Assembly (NCBI RefSeq): GCF_030250645.1
Contig: NZ_JASSVS010000013.1
Coordinates: forward strand, 1 to 64,000
DNA length: 64,000 nucleotides
Direction of reading: 5' to 3'
DNA from: Marinobacter azerbaijanicus
GTDB lineage: Bacteria > Pseudomonadota > Gammaproteobacteria > Pseudomonadales > Oleiphilaceae
Below, piece after piece: positions 54,341 through 64,000 of the stretch. A program made the position numbers and the translations under genes. How positions within the stretch are numbered: position 1 is the stretch's first letter; each line of letters begins with the position of its first letter. The notes under the pieces are model-generated. The model saw only the letters and a program-made list of their open reading frames with translations. It made no database searches and had not been told where the DNA came from.

Positions 54341-55720
54341 TCATTGCATGGGGTCTTCGAGGGTTTCCTCTTCTTCAGCCAGTGCTTCAATCCCGGGCGC
54401 TGAAGCGCTGAGCCAGTTGTTCAGGTCAACCAGGTCCTGAGGGCTCAGGGTGCCGGCGGCCTGCTTCAGGCTCAGGGTATTGATCACGTAGTCGTAGCGG
54501 GCATTGGCGAAGTCTCGCAGGGCTACGTAATAGTTACGTTCCGCATCCAGTACTTCCACAATATTTCGGGTTCCAACTTCGTATCCTGCACGTGTGGCGT
54601 CCAGAGCGCTGCGGCGGGATATGATGGTCTGCTCCAGTGCAGAGGCGGATTCGATGTTGGTGTTTACGGTGCGGAACAGGCTGCGGGTATTCACCCTGAC
54701 GTCACGGCGAACCGTTTCCAGGGACTGCTCCGCAACGTTTACCAGCGACCGTTGTTGGCGAACGCCGGCCTGAGTGCCTCCCCCCATGTACAGAGGCACG
54801 TTCAGCCGGATGCCAATGCGGCCTTCCGTTGTTGTGCCGTCTCGCTGGCTCATTGCAAGAGCCGGATCTTCCAGGCCTTCGATGTCCGTTTTGCCATAGG
54901 AAGCGTTCAGATCAACCGTTGGCAGGTGCCCTGATTTCGCGGTTTTCAGATTGGCTTCGCTTGTATTCAGATCGAAGATCGCGGACTGAATCTGCCAGTT
55001 CTGATCCAGTGCGGTGTTCTCCCATGCAGACGGGTCCATCGGCTCAGGACGGCCCAGCGGGAAGTTGCGGCGCAGGTTGTTCAGGTCTTCGGTATATTCA
55101 CCGGTCAGCCGTGCCAATTGCTCGCGGGCAATATCCAGTTCGCTTTCTGCAGCGATGCGCTGGCTTTTGCTGTCATCGTAGCTGGCGCGGGCTTCATAGA
55201 CTTCTGTGATGGCGATCAGGCCTACATCAAAGCGTTCCTGGGCCTGATCATACTGCCGTTGGATAGCTGCCTCTGTCGCCCGGGCGGTGGTGAGAGTGTC
55301 TGCAGCACGAAGAACATTGAAGTAAGCAGTGGCTACATCGAGAATCAATTGCTGCTGGGCCAGGTTGTATTGGGCGCGAGCAGATTCTGTCTGGAATTTG
55401 CTGGCATCATAGCTGAACCAGGCGTCGGCCCGGAACAGCGGCTGGGTCAACTCCACGCCAAAGGCGTAGGTTTCATAGGCGCTGTCCTGGTTGGGGCCAT
55501 CGACGTCGGTATGGCTGACATCGCCAAACGCACCGATCTGTGGAAGCAGGTTGCTGCGGCTGACGTCGCTGGCCGCCTTCTGGGCTTCGAAGCTTGCGCG
55601 GGCAGTTGCTATACCGGAATCATAGGAGAGTGCTTTCTCGTACGTCTCAACCAGATCCATGGAAAGTGCAGGCTGGGCTGCGAGCAGTCCGATCAGCCCG
55701 GAAAGCAGTCGTTTCTTCAT
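54341..55720 (-). CDS. tolC: TolC-family outer-membrane channel
   Basis: A 459-residue trimeric outer-membrane efflux and secretion duct. The signal peptide is about 1-20 (MKKRLLSGLIGLLAAQPALS), followed by two OEP repeats (about 22-215 and 235-430) with long helices such as ARAQYNLAQQQLILDVATAY, and DYVINTLSLKQAAGTLSPQD at the end. It serves type I secretion and RND or ABC efflux. The ATG at 55720 follows AACAGGAGAC; an in-frame longer start has no signal peptide at its front. The waaA-tolC-thiC order matches Pseudomonas. Confidence 0.94.
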   Translation of the reverse strand: MKKRLLSGLIGLLAAQPALSMDLVETYEKALSYDSGIATARASFEAQKAASDVSRSNLLPQIGAFGDVSHTDVDGPNQDSAYETYAFGVELTQPLFRADAWFSYDASKFQTESARAQYNLAQQQLILDVATAYFNVLRAADTLTTARATEAAIQRQYDQAQERFDVGLIAITEVYEARASYDDSKSQRIAAESELDIAREQLARLTGEYTEDLNNLRRNFPLGRPEPMDPSAWENTALDQNWQIQSAIFDLNTSEANLKTAKSGHLPTVDLNASYGKTDIEGLEDPALAMSQRDGTTTEGRIGIRLNVPLYMGGGTQAGVRQQRSLVNVAEQSLETVRRDVRVNTRSLFRTVNTNIESASALEQTIISRRSALDATRAGYEVGTRNIVEVLDAERNYYVALRDFANARYDYVINTLSLKQAAGTLSPQDLVDLNNWLSASAPGIEALAEEEETLEDPMQ

Positions 55721-55884
55721 GATGTCTCCTGTTAATGAATCACCCGGCGAGGTGGCAGATACCTGTTCATATGTGTTCAGATAGCCGTTGAGCGCTTCAG
55801 GCCAGCCATTATGGACAATAATCAGCCTGAGCTCTACACTTGCAGTCGGCACACGTTGTAAGTGTCAATTACATTGAATTCGCG

Positions 55885-57948
<2,064 letters not shown>

Positions 57949-57983
57949 TTGGGGCTTCTAGCCTTCTAGGCTTGGTGCTTTGG

Positions 57984-58087
57984 CCGGGCAGGGAGCCCTG
58001 TTCAGGATACGCTCAAGCACGTCCATGTGACGCTTGAGCTCCGCCATCCATGGCTCCGCACAATCCTGAACAGGGCTCCCTGCCCGG
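57984..58087 (-). repeat. Long-stem hairpin element, copy 1 (shared 54-nt core)
   Basis: Arms 57984-58008 and 58063-58087 are a perfect 25-bp inverted repeat. The 54-nt loop (58009-58062), read on the minus strand, is nearly the same as the loop of the element at 58240-58345, while the arms are unrelated in sequence. The core itself can fold two hairpins, GCCA-TGGA-TGGC and GCTCAAGC...GCTTGAGC with an inner CAC...GTG. Not a family I can name. Confidence 0.85.
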
Positions 58088-58116
58088 TCCCACTGGCTCC
58101 GAGATATCTCCGGGTC

Positions 58117-58203
58117 GTAGGTCGGATTAGCGAAGCGTAATCCGACACCATATGACCGATCGACCCCCTTTGTCGGATTACGGCTCCGCCTAATCCGACC
58201 TAC
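58117..58203. repeat. Inverted pair of REP palindromes
   Basis: 58117-58147 (GTAGGTCGGATTAGCG to TAATCCGACA) and the inverted 58171-58203 are separated by 23 bp. They match the pair at 16127-16214. The pair is centred between the two long-stem elements, making the whole block symmetric. Confidence 0.92.
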
Positions 58204-58239
58204 CACTATTTCCCTGCCGGCTGCCCCTGAAGTCCGGGG

Positions 58240-58345
58240 CCGCGGTGGGGCTGTCCTCCCAAAACTGTGCGGAGCCACGGATGGCGGAGCCCAAGCGCCC
58301 CAGGGATGGGCTTGAGCGTGTTTTGGGAGGACAGCCCCACCGTGG
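58240..58345 (+). repeat. Long-stem hairpin element, copy 2 (shared 54-nt core)
   Basis: Arms 58244-58265 and 58320-58341 are a perfect 22-bp inverted repeat, extendable to 58240-58345 with one G-T pair. The loop (58266-58319) is 54 nt, exactly as in copy 1. It begins TGTGCGGAGCCACGGATGGC and ends GGGCTTGAGCGT. Relative to copy 1 the inner hairpin has changed CAC/GTG to CCC/GGG, which keeps pairing. Confidence 0.85.
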
Positions 58346-58346
58346 T

Positions 58347-58409
58347 CTTGCACCAAGGCCGCTGCAGTCTTGCACCCAGGCAAGCCACTAAGAAGGCTTG
58401 CACCCAAGC
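58347..58409 (+). repeat. Three short direct repeats, CTTGCACC type
   Basis: CTTGCACCAAGGC (58347), CTTGCACCCAGGC (58369) and CTTGCACCCAAGC (58397) occur 22 and 28 bp apart, just before nudF. They could be operator-like repeats or short duplications; nothing links them to a known regulator. Confidence 0.5.
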
Positions 58410-58463
58410 TGAAACAAGGGCTATCGTTCAGAATCGTTCTCAAAAACGGATCTGAAACCTGAA

Positions 58464-59081
58464 ATGACCGAACCGTTCCAGTTCAAAGATACGGATGTAA
58501 AAATCAAAAAACGCGAAACCGTTTTCCAGGGCTTCTTCCGCATGGACAAGCTCTGGCTGACCCACCGGCGTTTCGACGGCAAGGAAATGCCCACCTTCAC
58601 CCGTGAACTCTTCATCCGCGGCGATGCCACCTGCGTATTACCCTACGACCCTGACCGTGACGAAGTGGTCTTGCTGGAGCAATTCCGCCTTGGCGCTCTG
58701 GGTCGTGACCAGTCTCCATGGTTGCTGGAGCTTGTGGCCGGCATGAATGAGGACGGAGAGTCACCGGAGGAAGTTGCCCAGAGGGAAGGCCAGGAGGAAG
58801 CTGGCCTGACTTTCAAGCCACTCGAAAAAGTCTGTGACTACCTTGTGTCGCCTGGCGGAAGCACTGAAATGATTCACCTCTACTGCGGTCGAATCAGCAC
58901 AGAAGCCGCAGGGGGGCTGTTTGGCGTTGAGCATGAGCATGAAGATATCCGCGCCCATGTATTCAGCGCCGACGAAGCTATCGCAATGATTTATGATGGA
59001 CGTATCAATAACGCTGCAGCGATTATCGCGCTTCAGTGGTTGCAGTTGAATCGCCCGCGATTGCGGGAAGGTTGGAGCTGA
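58464..59081 (+). CDS. nudF: ADP-ribose pyrophosphatase (Nudix)
   Basis: NudF hydrolyses ADP-ribose to AMP and ribose-5-phosphate. In the 205-residue protein the Nudix box reads GMNEDGESPEEVAQREGQEE followed by AGL, fitting GX5EX7REUXEEXGU. The following STEMIHLYCGRIS and the acidic EHEHEDIRAHVF are typical of the ADP-ribose subfamily. It heads the nudF-yqiB-cpdA group also known from E. coli and Pseudomonas; yqiB starts 1 bp after its stop. The start has only a weak ribosome-binding site. Confidence 0.93.
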   Translation: MTEPFQFKDTDVKIKKRETVFQGFFRMDKLWLTHRRFDGKEMPTFTRELFIRGDATCVLPYDPDRDEVVLLEQFRLGALGRDQSPWLLELVAGMNEDGESPEEVAQREGQEEAGLTFKPLEKVCDYLVSPGGSTEMIHLYCGRISTEAAGGLFGVEHEHEDIRAHVFSADEAIAMIYDGRINNAAAIIALQWLQLNRPRLREGWS

Positions 59082-59082
59082 T

Positions 59083-59568
59083 ATGACAGAATGGGTGATG
59101 AAACCCCGGCGCTATGTACCGGATTTGCGACGTTTCGGTGCGCTGTGTGATGGTAATTACATGCGGCTTCACCGCCTGCGTAGGCTGGAGGCCAGGGGGC
59201 AACCCGTCTGCGAGTTTGAACTTCATCGTGAGGACCAGTATCTGGGGCGGGTTCGCATTGAAGTGCTACAAACCACGAAGTTCACTGAAACCCTGCTGCT
59301 GGAGCAGGTGCATAACTCCGGACGCTGGCTGAACAATCCTCAACTGACCGTACGTGTCTATCACGATGCCAATATGGCAGAAGTTATCAGTTGCTACCGT
59401 GACCGGCATATCGCCCCGGTGAATGACTACCCGAACCGATTCATGCACCATCCGGACGAGAAAGTACAGGTCAACAGTTTTCTGGCCGACTGGCTGGACT
59501 ATTGCCTGCGGTTCGGGCACCTGCCCATGGAGCACGCCGCCTGGTCCGCCGGTGAAGGGGTAGACTAA
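59083..59568 (+). CDS. yqiB: DUF1249 family protein (YqiB)
   Basis: A 161-residue cytosolic protein of unknown function in the YqiB/DUF1249 family. Conserved segments seen are RYVPDLRRFGALCDGNYMRL at the start, VRVYHDANMAEVISCYRDRH in the middle, and QVNSFLADWLDYCLRFGHLP near the end. It follows nudF by 1 bp with GGAG before the ATG and precedes cpdA, the E. coli gene order. No catalytic motif is obvious. Confidence 0.87.
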   Translation: MTEWVMKPRRYVPDLRRFGALCDGNYMRLHRLRRLEARGQPVCEFELHREDQYLGRVRIEVLQTTKFTETLLLEQVHNSGRWLNNPQLTVRVYHDANMAEVISCYRDRHIAPVNDYPNRFMHHPDEKVQVNSFLADWLDYCLRFGHLPMEHAAWSAGEGVD

Positions 59569-59764
59569 GGTTGCAGATCTGCCCGGTGCGGATTGGCATA
59601 GAGTATATTTCAGAATGTGCGAGAGTTGTCAAAACAGCCAATCGGGCCCAGTCGCCTGAGCAGAATGTGATGAGAATTCTGGATGCGGTCGTAAAAACTG
59701 AATAATCTGCCAATATGTCTGCATCACCGGTGAGTGTTGCGAAAACGCAAGAAACACGAGTGCC

Positions 59765-60571
59765 ATGACAGAGAACGACAACCAGCGTGCCCTTCGGGTG
59801 CTACAACTGACCGACCCGCACCTGATGGCCGATCCGGCTGGCGGGCTGCTGGGTGTCAATACCAGAGACAGTCTGGACGCCGTTATCGCGCAGGTGCTTG
59901 ATGACCATGGCCAGCCGGATCTAATCCTTGCCACCGGTGATATCGCCCAGGATGCGACCGATGAAGCTTATCGGCTTTTTGGGGACAAGCTGGCGGCCTT
60001 TTCCTGTCCTTCGGCCTGGATGGCCGGCAATCATGATGACTCGGCATTGCTCGCGCGTATTGCCGCCGAGAGACATGCCGACCAGCGCCATATTATTGAG
60101 GGTGGATGGCAGTTTGTATTGCTGGATACCTCAGTTCCCGGAAAGGTATTTGGTGAGCTGGCGGACTCGGAACTGGCCTTCCTCGAAGAGACCCTCAGTC
60201 AGAATTCTGACATGCCTGCGCTTGTCGCCCTTCATCATCACCCGATAGAAATTGACACTGAATGGATGTCGCCAATCGGACTGCGGAACCGTGACGCCTT
60301 CTGGCAGGTGATTGACCGTTTTCCGCAGGTAAAAATTGTGCTCTGGGGCCACATTCACCAGGAGCTGGAGCAAGTTCGCAACGGGGTTCGCCTGTTGGCA
60401 ACACCATCCACCTGCATCCAGTTCACGGCCGGGTCGGTGGAGTTCTCCGTGGAGAATAAAGCGCCTGGCTATCGCTGGTTTGAGTTGCTGCCTTCCGGTG
60501 AATTCTCTACCGAAGTAGGCAGAGCGACGAATTTCGCGTTCGATCTGGACAGCACCAGTTCTGGTTATTAG
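59765..60571 (+). CDS. cpdA: 3',5'-cyclic AMP phosphodiesterase
   Basis: CpdA hydrolyses cAMP to AMP. This class III metallophosphoesterase has 268 residues and all five metal-site blocks: LTDPHLM, ATGDIAQDA, AGNHDD, LHHHPIE and GHIHQE. It lowers CRP signalling in gammaproteobacteria. It is separated from yqiB by 196 bp, in which I see no clear terminator and only AT-rich promoter-like stretches. It may therefore have its own promoter despite the conserved order. Confidence 0.93.
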   Translation: MTENDNQRALRVLQLTDPHLMADPAGGLLGVNTRDSLDAVIAQVLDDHGQPDLILATGDIAQDATDEAYRLFGDKLAAFSCPSAWMAGNHDDSALLARIAAERHADQRHIIEGGWQFVLLDTSVPGKVFGELADSELAFLEETLSQNSDMPALVALHHHPIEIDTEWMSPIGLRNRDAFWQVIDRFPQVKIVLWGHIHQELEQVRNGVRLLATPSTCIQFTAGSVEFSVENKAPGYRWFELLPSGEFSTEVGRATNFAFDLDSTSSGY

Positions 60572-60619
60572 GCAGGCCGGGATGGCTTGGCGGCCTGTTA
60601 ATGCCCGTCGCTTTGCGTA

Positions 60620-60625
60620 TATAAT
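60620..60625 (+). promoter_or_regulatory. -10 element upstream of vgrG
   Basis: A perfect TATAAT lies 78 nt before the vgrG ATG. The -35 at 17 nt is poor (GTTAAT). It suggests that the vgrG unit is transcribed from its own promoter rather than from cpdA. Confidence 0.4.
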
Positions 60626-60703
60626 TCAGGCTTCGCTCAGGACGAGCGGAGGTGTGCGGGACAGCACATGTAAAAGCAATCAAACTCTTCAGGGACCGAA
60701 GAC

Positions 60704-62821
60704 ATGCCCCAGGCAACCGGACTGCAGTTCACGGCCACCCTTGGCCAACTTCCCAGAGACCTGTTCACGGTCGTCCGCTTTGAACTGACCGAAACCCTCT
60801 CACAGCTCTGCCACTGCAAACTTGAACTGGCCAGTACCTCACCGAATATTGCCGCTGAAGACGTGCTGGAACAGCCGGTGGACCTGGTGGTCTGGCAGGA
60901 CGGTAGGCCTCTTCGTCGCTTCCATGGCGTAGCCAACGAATTCGCCCGCGGCGACACCGGCCACCGTCGCACCCGCTATGAAGTCATCGTCCAGCCCCCG
61001 CTGTGGCGCCTGGGCCTGATGCACAACAGCCGCATCTTCCAGACCCAGAGCACCGACGCCATCGTGCGCACCCTGCTGGAAGAGCGGGGTATTCTCAACA
61101 CCGTGTTTGATCTCAAACGCACCCCCGAGGAACGGGAATACTGCGTCCAGCACCGGGAAAGCGACCTGGCCTTTATCGAACGGCTGTCGGCCGAGGAAGG
61201 CTGGCACTACCGCTACAGTCATGGCGATCTGGAAGGTAATGACCAGCCCGCCCTGATCATCGCCGACCACCACGGCGACGCCCCCCGGCTCGACCCGGTG
61301 GAATACAACGGCAAGGCTGGCGGCAGCACCCGCCAGAGCGCCATCTTCCAGTTCAGCTACCAGGAACGGGTCAGGGCCGCCTCCGTGGCCATGAAGGACT
61401 ACACCTTCAAGAACCCCGCTTACGCCCTGATGCACGAACAACAGGCCGACAAACTCGACGCTCAACGGGAAGACTACCAGCACTACGACTACCCCGGCCG
61501 CTTCAAGGCCGACGCCAGCGGCCAACCCTTCACCGAAAGCCGCCTGGACGCCCTGCGAAACGACGCAACAACGGCCAACGGCCAGAGCAACCGCCCCGAC
61601 TTCACTGTGGGGGCCAAAGTCGAACTCACGGAACACGACAACCCGACCCTGAACCGGGAATGGCTGTTCACCAGCATCACCCACACCGGCGAACAGCCCC
61701 AGGCCCTGGAAGAAGAGGGTAGTAGCGGCGCCACCACCTACCACAACGCCTTCAATGCCATCCCCGCGGACCGCACCTGGCGACCACAGATCAATCATCG
61801 CCCATTGATGGACGGCCCCCAGATCGCCATCGTCACCGGTCCGGAAGGGGAAGAGATTCACTGCGACGAATACGGAAGAGTCAAAGTCCGATTCCCGTGG
61901 GACCGCTACAGTAAAAACGACGAACACAGCAGCGCCTGGCTGAGAGTCAGCCAGGGATGGGCCGGCGGCCAGTATGGGTTCATGGCACTTCCAAGAATCG
62001 GCCATGAGGTTATCGTCAGCTTCCTGGACGGCGACCCGGACCAGCCGATCATTACCGGAAGAACCTACCACGCCACCAACACACCGCCCTATGCGCTGCC
62101 GGAACACAAAACCAGAACCACCCTCAAAACCCAGACCCACAAGGGCGAGGGCAGTAACGAACTGAGGTTTGAAGACGAGGCCGACAAAGAGCAGATCTAC
62201 GTCCACGCCCAGAAAGACCTGGACCTGTTGACCGAAAACAACCGCACAGAAGTCATCAAGGGTGACAGCCACCGAGCGGTGGAGAACAACCAGTTCAATC
62301 ACATCAAGGGCAACGATCACTGCACCGTGGGTGGCGAGAAACGCGAATCCATAAACGGCGACGCCAGCCTCACCGTCAACGGCAGCCACCACAGCAAACA
62401 GGGCAAGAGCCAGCTTGTCGAAGCTGGCAGCGAAATCCACCACAAGGCCGGCATGAAAATCGTCATCGAAGCGGGTGCGGAGGTGACTCTGAAGGCTGGC
62501 GGTAGTTTTGTGAAGGTGGACCCCAGTGGTGTGACCGTGTCCGGGCCAATGGTGAAGATGAATTCAGGTGGTGGGCCCGGGAGTGGGAGCGCGGTCTCGG
62601 AGCAGGTGCCGGAGTTGCCTGCTGCGATCAAGGAGCAAGCAAATTATTCCGGGAGCACGGTGTTGGCTGAAGCAGGCCAGCGACAAAGCGCACAGAGCGA
62701 TGTGCACGAAGTAACGGATTACACCACATTACTCAAAGAATCTGCCAATCAGGGAGCATCAGTCGTTTCCGACTGTGAATATGATGAGAATGGACGCTGC
62801 AGGGTACATCAGCACGCTTGA
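60704..62821 (+). CDS. vgrG: Type VI secretion tip protein VgrG
   Basis: VgrG (TssI) forms the trimeric spike at the tip of the T6SS tube and carries effectors. The 705-residue protein has gp27-like domains (about 1-365), the gp5 OB-fold with EYGRVKVRFPWDRYSKND (about 390-470), and a beta-helix needle of repeated short strands (about 475-620). A short variable tail (about 625-705) contains GGGPGSGS. Codons to about residue 585 end mostly in C; from about 62470 usage shifts to G/T-ending codons, marking a likely recombination joint. No enzymatic C-terminal domain is present, so effectors should ride through the adaptor encoded next. Confidence 0.93.
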   Translation: MPQATGLQFTATLGQLPRDLFTVVRFELTETLSQLCHCKLELASTSPNIAAEDVLEQPVDLVVWQDGRPLRRFHGVANEFARGDTGHRRTRYEVIVQPPLWRLGLMHNSRIFQTQSTDAIVRTLLEERGILNTVFDLKRTPEEREYCVQHRESDLAFIERLSAEEGWHYRYSHGDLEGNDQPALIIADHHGDAPRLDPVEYNGKAGGSTRQSAIFQFSYQERVRAASVAMKDYTFKNPAYALMHEQQADKLDAQREDYQHYDYPGRFKADASGQPFTESRLDALRNDATTANGQSNRPDFTVGAKVELTEHDNPTLNREWLFTSITHTGEQPQALEEEGSSGATTYHNAFNAIPADRTWRPQINHRPLMDGPQIAIVTGPEGEEIHCDEYGRVKVRFPWDRYSKNDEHSSAWLRVSQGWAGGQYGFMALPRIGHEVIVSFLDGDPDQPIITGRTYHATNTPPYALPEHKTRTTLKTQTHKGEGSNELRFEDEADKEQIYVHAQKDLDLLTENNRTEVIKGDSHRAVENNQFNHIKGNDHCTVGGEKRESINGDASLTVNGSHHSKQGKSQLVEAGSEIHHKAGMKIVIEAGAEVTLKAGGSFVKVDPSGVTVSGPMVKMNSGGGPGSGSAVSEQVPELPAAIKEQANYSGSTVLAEAGQRQSAQSDVHEVTDYTTLLKESANQGASVVSDCEYDENGRCRVHQHA

Positions 62822-63650
62822 TGGGCTACGAATACTGAATCAGGAACCTTTACGCACGAATTATGCTGTCATTGATCTGGCGGTTGATGACAGGTTTCTG
62901 CAGTATCTGTACGAATCAGATAAGCAAGGTAATATCCACTGGAAAAGCCTGTTGGAAGAGACTCGCTGGCAGTCTGCCTGGCATGCAGGGCCGGTGCTTC
63001 TGGAGTTTGAAGAGGATCCGGGCTTCGGGGAAAGTCTCCGACATCGGCTCTCCAATTTCCCGCTCGGTGTTCTGATCGAAACTGCAGAAAGCTTCTCTCA
63101 CGTTTTTCAGTGGGCGCAAGGGTGGCTGATGGCGCTGGCGGATTCTGATGAACGTCTTTTCCGATTCTACGATCCCAGATCGTTCCGGCCACTGCTGGCC
63201 ATTCTTAGTGAAGCATCCCGAGACATTGTGGGTTCCGGAACAGCTGTATATTGGAGCCATCGTGGCGAATGGCTGGCTTGGGTGGGCGCTGATGCGAATG
63301 AGTCAGAGAGTTTGCCGGAGAGGATACGGTTGTCCCCGGCTGAGCTTTTAGAACTCCCCAATTATCGTATGGCGGATCGGGCTATTGATTATGCCCGCAT
63401 TTACCGCAATCACATCCCCGCTAACTTTGATTCCGGAGAATGGGTGATGGAGCAGCTGCTGGATGCATCTCGTCTTGGCTTTCTTTCTGCTTCCCAGCAG
63501 GAACGTTGGCTGCGTTTGAGACTCCGCAAGGAAGCTCCGTTACTAACCAGCCCAGTGTATAAGGACATTATGAAAACGCTGGGTATGACTCCGGTAGAGC
63601 GTTTGAACGCTATGGAAAGCATTATGGAGCCCGCGAATGCCAAAGTATAA
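62781..63650 (+). CDS. DUF4123 T6SS effector adaptor/chaperone
   Basis: A 289-residue DUF4123 (Tap/Tec-type) protein. Such proteins bind a cargo effector and load it on the cognate VgrG. Seen are YAVIDLAVDDRFLQYLYESD at the N-terminus, FSHVFQWAQGWLMALADSDE in the middle, and the typical FRFYDPRSFRPLLAILS. It overlaps the vgrG stop by about 40 bp. The start is uncertain: GTG at 62775 or ATGs at 62781, 62784 and 62790 are possible and none has a strong ribosome-binding site. The next gene, its probable cargo, overlaps its 3' end. Confidence 0.85.
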   Translation: MMRMDAAGYISTLDGLRILNQEPLRTNYAVIDLAVDDRFLQYLYESDKQGNIHWKSLLEETRWQSAWHAGPVLLEFEEDPGFGESLRHRLSNFPLGVLIETAESFSHVFQWAQGWLMALADSDERLFRFYDPRSFRPLLAILSEASRDIVGSGTAVYWSHRGEWLAWVGADANESESLPERIRLSPAELLELPNYRMADRAIDYARIYRNHIPANFDSGEWVMEQLLDASRLGFLSASQQERWLRLRLRKEAPLLTSPVYKDIMKTLGMTPVERLNAMESIMEPANAKV

Positions 63651-64000
63651 GGTCAAAACAGGCGACACTCTGTCAGCCATTGCTTCCCATTATAAAGTGT
63701 CGCCGGATGAGATACAGGCGGACAATCCAATTATTAAAGACGCAAACCATATAGAGGAAGGTTGGAATCTGACAGTACCGGACAACACGGAGAGGCAGGA
63801 TTCTTTTCCGAACGCGCAGTCAGCTAATGACGAGACCAGAGACGATGTTGAATGTTCTGAGTGCTCGGTTGAGTGTGAGGCACTCGTCCATATTACGGGT
63901 GAGGAGGACATTGTTTATGCCCTGACTTGCACCCAGGTAAAAGAGTTACGCAAGGAAATCGATACACTCAATGAGCCACTGATTGACCTTAAAGAAGCAG
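63637..64000 (+). CDS. LysM-domain protein, probable T6SS cargo (truncated by window end)
   Basis: The first 121 residues are visible. MPKYKVKTGDTLSAIASHYK begins a LysM peptidoglycan-binding domain (about 1-50, ending EGWNLTVPD). An acidic linker follows, then a cysteine cluster, VECSECSVECEALVHITG, and a charged helix (ELRKEIDTLNEPLIDLKEA) running into the end. GGAG precedes the ATG, which lies inside the DUF4123 gene. Position right after vgrG-DUF4123 makes it the likely effector, with any toxic domain beyond the window. Its function is unknown from what is seen. Confidence 0.75.
   Translation, partial: MPKYKVKTGDTLSAIASHYKVSPDEIQADNPIIKDANHIEEGWNLTVPDNTERQDSFPNAQSANDETRDDVECSECSVECEALVHITGEEDIVYALTCTQVKELRKEIDTLNEPLIDLKEA

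Noticed and set aside
57984-58345. Integron attC sites or a CRISPR array
   Set aside because: No attC core sites of the GTTRRRY type at the expected positions and no gene cassettes; the repeats are inverted and few, not regularly spaced direct repeats.
60839-62443. 534-codon open frame antisense to vgrG
   Set aside because: The extreme C-ending codon use of vgrG removes stops on the other strand; the product is Val/Gly/Ala/Phe-rich without domains.

Overview
The window looks like the chromosome of a marine gammaproteobacterium close to Marinobacter. It has moderately high GC, a complete Vibrio-type MSHA pilus locus, and Pseudomonas-like gene orders (ssb-MFS-uvrA; glnA-DUF4124-ntrB-ntrC; waaA-tolC-thiC-nudF-yqiB-cpdA). 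The genus is inferred from gene order and protein style, not from a search. No rRNA, tRNA, CRISPR array or complete insertion sequence was seen.

Layout. 0.1-5.2 kb: uvrA, a YajR-like MFS exporter and ssb (DNA repair and replication). 5.3-22.1 kb: one long MSHA type IV pilus operon, mshI-J-K-L-M-N-E-G-F-B-A-C-D-O-P-Q, covering inner-membrane platform, secretin, extension ATPase, major and minor pilins and a giant adhesin-like MshQ. A REP pair sits directly behind the probable major pilin gene. 22.1-27.4 kb: the nitrogen regulon core, ntrC-ntrB, a DUF4124 protein and glnA, with sigma-54 promoters and NtrC-type palindromes upstream of both ntrB and glnA. 27.6-34.8 kb: typA, a proline iminopeptidase, dtd, a porin with a possible Pho box, a CYTH triphosphatase and a two-helix K+ channel. 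34.8-39.2 kb: glnE (which adenylylates the GlnA encoded 8 kb away), ilvE and a DUF6165 protein.

39.3-54.3 kb is a cell-envelope island with genes on both strands: a GT9 heptosyltransferase, Kdo kinase, three GT4 glycosyltransferases, a CDP-glycerol-type transferase, a pyruvyl-transferase-family protein, an O-antigen ligase fused to a GT2 glycosyltransferase, two LpxL/HtrB-type acyltransferases, a YrbL-like protein, an SGNH protein with Cys in place of the catalytic Ser, an ELM1-family protein and waaA. Together these build and decorate lipid A and LPS core. 54.3-60.6 kb: tolC, TPP-riboswitch-controlled thiC, nudF, yqiB and cpdA.

60.7-64.0 kb: a type VI secretion cargo module, vgrG, a DUF4123 adaptor and a LysM-domain protein cut off by the window end, with a visible codon-usage change near the end of vgrG.

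The most unusual non-coding signal is between thiC and nudF (57984-58409). Two large hairpin elements with the same 54-nt core but unrelated, perfectly self-complementary arms lie as mirror images around an inverted REP pair.
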